Shown here: piece by piece, positions 41,408 to 45,977 of the stretch | Layout: every line of letters starts with the position of its first letter | Position numbering within the stretch: the first letter of the stretch is position 1 | DNA from: Oscillospiraceae bacterium | Lineage (GTDB): Bacteria > Bacillota > Clostridia > Oscillospirales > Acutalibacteraceae | Length of the DNA: 45,977 nt | Assembly (NCBI GenBank): GCA_031270605.1 | Contig: JAISXG010000088.1 | Location: 1-45,977 of the forward strand | Direction: 5' to 3' | The notes under the pieces: model-generated | Databases searched by the model: none | Seen by the model: only the letters and a program-made list of their open reading frames with translations | What the model was told of the DNA's origin: nothing | Translations under genes and position numbers: made by a program

Positions 41408-42676
41408 ATGCTTTACAGGCGGTTGCTGGCCCTGCTGTTTTCGCTGCTCGTTTCGCTCTGCGCGCAATATCCCGCCCTGATAAGGGATCGGGCCGCATCG
41501 GCCCCCACAGCGTTCTCTCCCATCACAGACGAGGATTTTTTGCACGTGGAAGGTGCGGGCCTTGTGAGTGCGCGGGGTGAGCAGGTAATCCTCAAGGGCG
41601 TGAACATCGGCGGCTGGCTGATTCAAGAAACATGGATGTGCCCTGTTGAGGGGCAAGACAATTCTTGGGCGCACATGGACACGCTCAAAGCCCTTGAAGC
41701 GCGCTTTTCACCCGAAGAGGTGCGGGAGCTGTTTGACACTTATATGGACAATTGGTTCACCGAATATGACCTTGACGCGATCGCCTCGAGCGGCTGCAAC
41801 TCCATTCGCGTTCCGTTTTGGTACCGCAATTTTATGACGGACGAATACGGCGCATGGATCACAGAAAACCCCGATGACAACCCCGGCTTTCAGCGCCTTG
41901 ACTGGGTGATTCGCGAGGCGGGTGAGCGCGGGCTTTATGTGATTCTTGACATGCACGGCGCGCCGGGGGCGCAGAGCCTGAACCATTCCACCGGCCACAT
42001 AGGCGGCAACATGCTTTATTATGACGGGCGCTGTCAAGAGGCCATGAAAGCGCTTTGGTCGGCGATAGCGGAACGATATCAAAAGAACCCTGTTGTTGCG
42101 GCCTATGACATCATGAACGAGCCCCAAAACAATAATGACATTCATAAAGATGATGAACGCTACACAAGCCCATGGGTACAGGAAGCCTGGGATATGTATA
42201 ACGATATTTACCGCAAAATCGTGCCTGTCATACGTGCGGCGGACCCGGAGCATATCATCACACTGGAAGGCATCTGGCGCGTTGAGAACCTGCCTGACCC
42301 AAAGGCTGAGGGATGGACAAATATGATGTACCAAATGCATCTTTATGACCCGCTGTTCATGTTTCGCGTTTTGGGCAACAGCCTTGCGGACTATTGCAAA
42401 AAAAACGGCGTTGCGGCTTATATCGGCGAGTTCCGTACAACGGAGGCCATCCCCTATTGCAACCGCAACGGCATCAGCTGGTCCACATGGACTTATAAGG
42501 GGGCAAGCGCCGGTATCGAGGGGTGGACGTGGATTTATAAAGACCTTGAAAAGGTCGACCCCAGCACAGATTCCTTTTCAGAAATCAAAAGAAAATGGGG
42601 AGAGCTGCTGCGCTCTGAAACCTTTGAACGCAACTGGACACAGTATGTTCGCATTCGCAGGGGTACGCGATTATAG
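41408..42676 (+). CDS. Secreted GH5-type glycoside hydrolase
   Basis: The 422-residue TIM-barrel hydrolase starts with a signal peptide (MLYRRLLALLFSLLVSLCA). The GH5 motifs are LKGVNIGGWLIQET, SIRVPFWYRNF, LDMHGAPGAQS, the acid/base in YDIMNEPQ and the nucleophile in AYIGEFRT, followed by STWTYKGA. Such enzymes cut beta-1,4 or beta-1,3 glucans and mannans; the exact target is open. The frame is open far upstream inside fhs, so ATG 41408 is chosen. AGGAGG is 14 nt away, and an off-frame ATG at 41401 has the better spacing. Gap to fhs is 40 nt. Confidence 0.9.
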   Translation: MLYRRLLALLFSLLVSLCAQYPALIRDRAASAPTAFSPITDEDFLHVEGAGLVSARGEQVILKGVNIGGWLIQETWMCPVEGQDNSWAHMDTLKALEARFSPEEVRELFDTYMDNWFTEYDLDAIASSGCNSIRVPFWYRNFMTDEYGAWITENPDDNPGFQRLDWVIREAGERGLYVILDMHGAPGAQSLNHSTGHIGGNMLYYDGRCQEAMKALWSAIAERYQKNPVVAAYDIMNEPQNNNDIHKDDERYTSPWVQEAWDMYNDIYRKIVPVIRAADPEHIITLEGIWRVENLPDPKAEGWTNMMYQMHLYDPLFMFRVLGNSLADYCKKNGVAAYIGEFRTTEAIPYCNRNGISWSTWTYKGASAGIEGWTWIYKDLEKVDPSTDSFSEIKRKWGELLRSETFERNWTQYVRIRRGTRL

Positions 42677-42681
42677 ACTAT

Positions 42682-42719
42682 AAAAAGAACAAAGGCAAAT
42701 GAAGCCTTTGTTCTTTTTT
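42682..42719. terminator. Bidirectional terminator after the GH5 gene
   Basis: AAAAAGAACAAAGGC and GCCTTTGTTCTTTTTT form a strong stem with a short loop, with T-runs on both strands. It lies between convergent genes. Confidence 0.88.
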
Positions 42720-42740
42720 GTGTATATCTTTGCGGCAGGC

Positions 42741-43031
42741 CTATCTTCCTGCTCTGCCCACAATATTTCTTGCGGCGATACCCCTGGTTGCAATCCGTTC
42801 GGCCGTCAAGCCGATATCCTCGGCGGCGATGCCCTCCTCCGCCGCGTCGGCCGCGAGAGATGTCCCGCCGTTTCTTTTTGAAAGAAAATCTCTCTGAATC
42901 GCAATTGTTGTGAGCGTATAGCCGATTTGCGTAAAAATAATAGCCGCCAAATCCAAATCATCGTCATTCAAATCGCAGGCAATCGCGTTGGATATTGCGT
43001 TCACAAGAAAAGAAAGCTCACAGGCGTCCAT
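42741..43031 (-). CDS. DUF6774-like small protein, copy B
   Basis: The 96-residue cytosolic protein starts at ATG 43031 (MDACELSFLVNAISNAIACD), with GAGG 8 nt upstream. Its first roughly 50 residues match the neighbouring protein position by position: CELSFLVNAISNAIACDLND against FELTLSVTALANALAGTMSD, and LDLAAIIFTQIGYTLTTIAI against LNLASAVLTQLGDTLATISV. The alanine-rich C-terminal tail (AAEEGIAAEDIGLTAERIAT) differs. The pattern fits small DUF6774-type proteins common in gut Clostridia. Function is unknown. Confidence 0.72.
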   Translation of the reverse strand: MDACELSFLVNAISNAIACDLNDDDLDLAAIIFTQIGYTLTTIAIQRDFLSKRNGGTSLAADAAEEGIAAEDIGLTAERIATRGIAARNIVGRAGR

Positions 43032-43121
43032 GTGCATCACCTCAGATTATTCTATGCACAAACGCCTAAAACGCATCTTTTTCAAAAAAAATTGACCTCA
43101 GACGATGAAAAAAGAAAAAAT

Positions 43122-43343
43122 TCAAACAACTACAACCGATTCCGGTTCTTCTGCCGGTGCGGACGGCGCGGGAGGGGTTGCGGGCTGCCGGCTTGCAATG
43201 CTTCTTTGCACCGAAATTGTGGCAAGCGTGTCGCCCAGCTGCGTCAACACCGCTGAAGCAAGATTCAGCTCATTGTCGGACATCGTGCCCGCGAGCGCAT
43301 TTGCAAGCGCGGTAACGGACAGCGTCAGCTCAAAGGGGTCCAC
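43122..43343 (-). CDS. DUF6774-like small protein, copy A
   Basis: The 73-residue protein starts at GTG 43343 (MDPFELTLSVTALANALAG), with GAGG 9 nt upstream; the TTG at 43349 is too close to that site. It is a paralogue of copy B, with a Pro/Ala-rich tail ending EEPESVVVV. An identical ATTCTATGCA block (plus-strand reading) precedes each gene, 18 nt from the start (43362-43371 here, 43049-43058 for copy B), which points to a recent-style tandem duplication with its leader. Confidence 0.7.
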   Translation of the reverse strand: MDPFELTLSVTALANALAGTMSDNELNLASAVLTQLGDTLATISVQRSIASRQPATPPAPSAPAEEPESVVVV

Positions 43344-43380
43344 ACGCAATCACCTCTGTCCATTCTATGCAGAACGGCAG

Positions 43381-43394
43381 GGCAAATATTTGCC
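43381..43394. repeat. Perfect palindrome before DUF6774 copy A
   Basis: GGCAAATATTTGCC, flanked by GCAG and TGC that nearly extend the pairing, followed by TTTTT on the plus strand. It lies between the end of the beta-helix gene and copy A. It may be a weak terminator or an operator. Confidence 0.45.
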
Positions 43395-43416
43395 TGCTTT
43401 TTAATAAATCCTGCTT

Positions 43417-45669
43417 TTATTCTGCGCTGTCTGAAGGAAATCTGCCGATTAAATCAAACGGGATGGCTTCAAAACCCGCGGGCACAGCTGCACCGCTTTT
43501 GAGTGTGTAATGCCCGGAACCGGGAGCGGTGAACAAATCATTCATCTGCGTGAGCGCATAAATGCCGTTCTTTTCAACGGTACTGAAGACATAAACACTT
43601 TCGGCAATTTTGCCGAGGCTCTCTTCGTCATCAAAAATCAGATTCAGGGAAACATCCGAAAACGCGGCGTTCGGCACAAAATTCGGGCTGTCGGTGTCAT
43701 TGAAATCAGAAGAAAACCGCGCATAAGCGGGAAAAGCTTTTTGCCACGCGTCGTTTTGCCAGGGTGACGCAAGCAGCCACTCCCAAACGTCGCCGCCTTC
43801 GCCGAAATGTTCCGTCCATGGGGAATCCGCTTCTTTCGCACCCTCCCGAGCGCGTTCGTCATAGGAGATCGGCGTGCCGGAATTGATTACAATATTATTT
43901 TTTAAAACGATGTCGCGCCCGCCGCCCATGTGCAGCGCAATGCCCGGCACGTTCACGAGCAGGTTGCCGTAAATCGTCTGCCCCGAAAGCGCGTCATCCA
44001 TATAGATGCCGCAGGGCTTGTGCTCACCCGAACCGAGGTTATAGATGCTGTTATAGCGGATGACCGTACCGTACCAATCCCAGTGCCGGCCCGAATAGAC
44101 GGCGCCCGCGTCATCCGAAAGCAGGCAAACGTCATAAATGCGGTTATATTCGATCAGATGATTGTTGCCGCCGTATTGAATTGCCTCGTGGGGCGAATCG
44201 TGCATCTCGTTGTTTTTGCACACAGCGCCCACGCCGTTGAGTGAAACGGCGGGCTGATAGGTCTGATAAATCCTAGACCAGTGGTGAATCAGATTATAGA
44301 TAGCGGTGTTTTCAGATGGCGTGAGCGTTTCTTTGTCGCCCCCGTCAAAAAAGATGCTGCCCTTGCCTGTCTGCGTGATTTCGTTGCCCTGAGCCGTGTT
44401 GCGGCAGCCCTCCATTCGCAGCCCCCAGCCCGCGACGTTTTGAATCAGGCAGTTCTCCACGCGGTTATCATCCCCCTTGAACACAAGCGCGTCGCCGCGG
44501 GTGCCCTGAAAGGTCAGGCCGCTGAAGGTCAGGTGATTTGCGCCGTCCACCCGAACAATATTGTCTGTAGTGAGCGATAAATCGATTTGCGCAAACTCAA
44601 AGCCTGTGCCACGATATAAATAGAGCATACCGCTTGCCCTGTCAAGATAAAATTCACCCTCATGGTCAAGCTCCTCAAGCACATTGAAAAAATAATAAGG
44701 CGCACCCTCTTTTGCCCCAAACAGGCTGACATAACGGTTTTGCAGGGTGCGGCTTTTCGCGTCAAACGCGCCGATGGGGGTGGATGCGTCCGCCCAGTCA
44801 TACATAAAAAAGCCGAACATCCACACGTCTTCAAGAGTCTGCCACGAAGCCATGCGTTTCGCAAGGCCGCCGCTGATTTTATAGGTATCCCCCTTGGGAT
44901 TTTTGGCCGTGTCCCAATCCGGGTTGCGATAAAGCCGGTCACCCGCGCGCTCCTTGCCCTCCCCCTGCTCCAGGACCTTTCCGGTATACAACCACCCCTC
45001 ATCGGGGTAGCGCGCAAGGCTCATGGCCTGCCCGTTATAAAACAGCTCACAATAAATCGGGCCGGTTTTGTTTTCTTCATATTGCGAAGCCGTGTGATAT
45101 TGGCCGATGGCGTTGATGCCGCCCCAGTCCCGCCCGGTAAGGCCATAGCGCTTGAGGTCAACGCAAACGATCTGTTCTCTTGCCGTCTTATCAAGCCTAG
45201 CGAGCACTGCTTCATCACTCACCGGCACAAAATCGCCGGGCTCAAGCACCACCCCGCCGTTAATGACGACCTCGCCGCCGCCATAATTGCAATAGGTGAC
45301 CGGGCAGTCTTGCGTGCCGCTGTCTTCTTTTGTGAAAACAAGCCCCGAAACACGGTAGTTGCCCGGCATGATCGCCACGGTAATGCCGCTTTTTCCGGTT
45401 TTATCCATGGCGCGCACCGCATCCCGGGCACGTTCAATACTCGCGAAGGGCGACGCAAACAAGCCGTCGTTCTTGTCGTTTCCATCAACCGCAACATAAA
45501 AATCAGCGTCAGACACAATGTTACCCCACCTATAAACATCAAAATTCAAGTGCGCAGGCGCAGCGGCGGCAACCGCAGGGGGCTCGGTGTGCAAAACAGA
45601 AACAGCTGTACCCGCAATCGCCGCAGCACACAAAAATGTTAAGGCCGACTTGAAAATTTTTCTTTTCAT
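43417..45669 (-). CDS. Secreted right-handed parallel beta-helix protein
   Basis: The 750-residue protein has a signal peptide (KRKIFKSALTFLCAAAIAGT, with AAA sites after). The opening DFYVAVDGNDKNDGLF then PFASIERARDAVRAM is the usual start of bacterial parallel beta-helix polysaccharidases. The repeats are visible at about 390-620 (HLTFSGLTFQGTRGDALVFK, RVENCLIQNVAGWGLRMEG, HLIEYNRIYDVCLLSDDAG, VIRYNSIYNLGSGEHKPCG). It is probably a polysaccharide lyase or glycosidase (GH141-like is one option), inferred from fold only. Start ATG at 45669 follows GGGGG at 6 nt. Its terminator is not obvious. Confidence 0.85.
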   Translation of the reverse strand: MKRKIFKSALTFLCAAAIAGTAVSVLHTEPPAVAAAAPAHLNFDVYRWGNIVSDADFYVAVDGNDKNDGLFASPFASIERARDAVRAMDKTGKSGITVAIMPGNYRVSGLVFTKEDSGTQDCPVTYCNYGGGEVVINGGVVLEPGDFVPVSDEAVLARLDKTAREQIVCVDLKRYGLTGRDWGGINAIGQYHTASQYEENKTGPIYCELFYNGQAMSLARYPDEGWLYTGKVLEQGEGKERAGDRLYRNPDWDTAKNPKGDTYKISGGLAKRMASWQTLEDVWMFGFFMYDWADASTPIGAFDAKSRTLQNRYVSLFGAKEGAPYYFFNVLEELDHEGEFYLDRASGMLYLYRGTGFEFAQIDLSLTTDNIVRVDGANHLTFSGLTFQGTRGDALVFKGDDNRVENCLIQNVAGWGLRMEGCRNTAQGNEITQTGKGSIFFDGGDKETLTPSENTAIYNLIHHWSRIYQTYQPAVSLNGVGAVCKNNEMHDSPHEAIQYGGNNHLIEYNRIYDVCLLSDDAGAVYSGRHWDWYGTVIRYNSIYNLGSGEHKPCGIYMDDALSGQTIYGNLLVNVPGIALHMGGGRDIVLKNNIVINSGTPISYDERAREGAKEADSPWTEHFGEGGDVWEWLLASPWQNDAWQKAFPAYARFSSDFNDTDSPNFVPNAAFSDVSLNLIFDDEESLGKIAESVYVFSTVEKNGIYALTQMNDLFTAPGSGHYTLKSGAAVPAGFEAIPFDLIGRFPSDSAE

Positions 45670-45977
45670 AAAAATCCCCCAAAAAATGGTTTCGTAAGCA
45701 TCATAATTTATAACATGCCATATTGTCAACCCAAAACCATATTTTGTAAACTCTCCTGATACAAAACATTAATTTATCATTATGCATTTTTTAAATGACA
45801 TAAATATTAATATTATTTGATCATATAGCACATTAACATCTTGCCAACATTTTATACATAGATTTGTGAAATCTTTTCCCTTTTATTCACATCGTATTCA
45901 TATATATGATATATTATCGCCATAATGCTATTATTGTGACAAAAAACGACGAGTCGTTTGTTTATTTGTTGCAAAAT
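45670..45977. other. AT-rich right edge: beta-helix promoter and a palindrome
   Basis: The beta-helix promoter is at 45700-45729. The remainder (45730-45977) is strongly AT-rich, without an ORF. Near its end is AAACGAC-GA-GTCGTTT (45944-45959), possibly an operator or hairpin of a gene beyond the edge. No clear plus-strand promoter was found. Confidence 0.5.
45700..45729 (-). promoter_or_regulatory. Sigma-A promoter of the beta-helix gene
   Basis: TTGACA (45729-45724), an 18-nt spacer and TATGAT (45705-45700). The leader is short, about 25 nt. Confidence 0.65.

Noticed and set aside
40336-41409. 357-codon minus-strand ORF
   Set aside because: Lies wholly opposite fhs, which is fully conserved; no ribosome site or family pattern.
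44662-45642. 326-codon plus-strand ORF
   Set aside because: Antisense to the beta-helix protein gene; no domain, no promoter, Arg/His-rich composition.

Overview
The window reads as chromosome of an endospore-forming member of the Clostridia. The gene order recN-argR-nadK-tlyA-dxs-ispA-xseB-xseA-(TsaD-like)-nusB-spoIIIAH..AA, a T-box-controlled tyrS, spoIIID and the edge of spoIIGA fit that class. Oscillospirales (Ruminococcaceae-like) is my best guess from protein style and gene order. That is inference; no 16S gene is present.

Layout. Positions 1-263 hold the N-terminus of spoIIGA. From 443 to about 4340, minus strand, an operon with its own promoter carries a ProX-type editing deacylase and two U32 (tRNA/rRNA hydroxylation-type) proteins. 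From 4399 to 6000 lies tyrS with a complete tyrosine T-box leader and consensus promoter. From 6008 to 16538 is a long, tightly packed minus-strand housekeeping operon (nusB to recN) followed by a TIM-barrel isomerase-like gene. From 16866 to 21757 is the eight-gene spoIIIA operon for the mother cell-forespore channel. From 22153 to 26553 are an ABC exporter pair and a secreted DUF4838 protein.

The plus strand takes over at 26969 with a full de novo UMP pathway: pyrC-pyrK-pyrD-pyrF-pyrE-pyrB-(unknown secreted protein)-pyrI. It is followed by spoIIID. From 34.3 kb on come short, mostly single-gene units, many ended by strong bidirectional terminators: a Gfo/Idh/MocA oxidoreductase, an immunity-like protein, an FGGY kinase, a DUF4874/DUF4832 protein, formate-THF ligase, a GH5 glycosidase, two tandem DUF6774-like small proteins and a large secreted beta-helix protein. 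These suggest plant or host glycan use by an anaerobe, but no transporter or regulator ties them into one locus.

No tRNA, rRNA, CRISPR array, phage, transposase or integrase was found. The most unusual items are: (1) a predicted three-way-junction RNA with a C(UUCG)G loop between xseA and xseB; (2) a modular intergenic repeat that carries -10-like boxes, at 16.8 and 26.6-26.8 kb; (3) an in-frame stop that separates a 31-residue signal/anchor-like peptide from the DUF4874/4832 protein; (4) an unrelated secreted-protein gene between pyrB and pyrI; (5) a roughly 98-nt out-of-frame overlap of spoIIIAA and spoIIIAB; and (6) tandem small paralogues that share a leader sequence. I did not find a clear new multi-gene defence or metabolic system.
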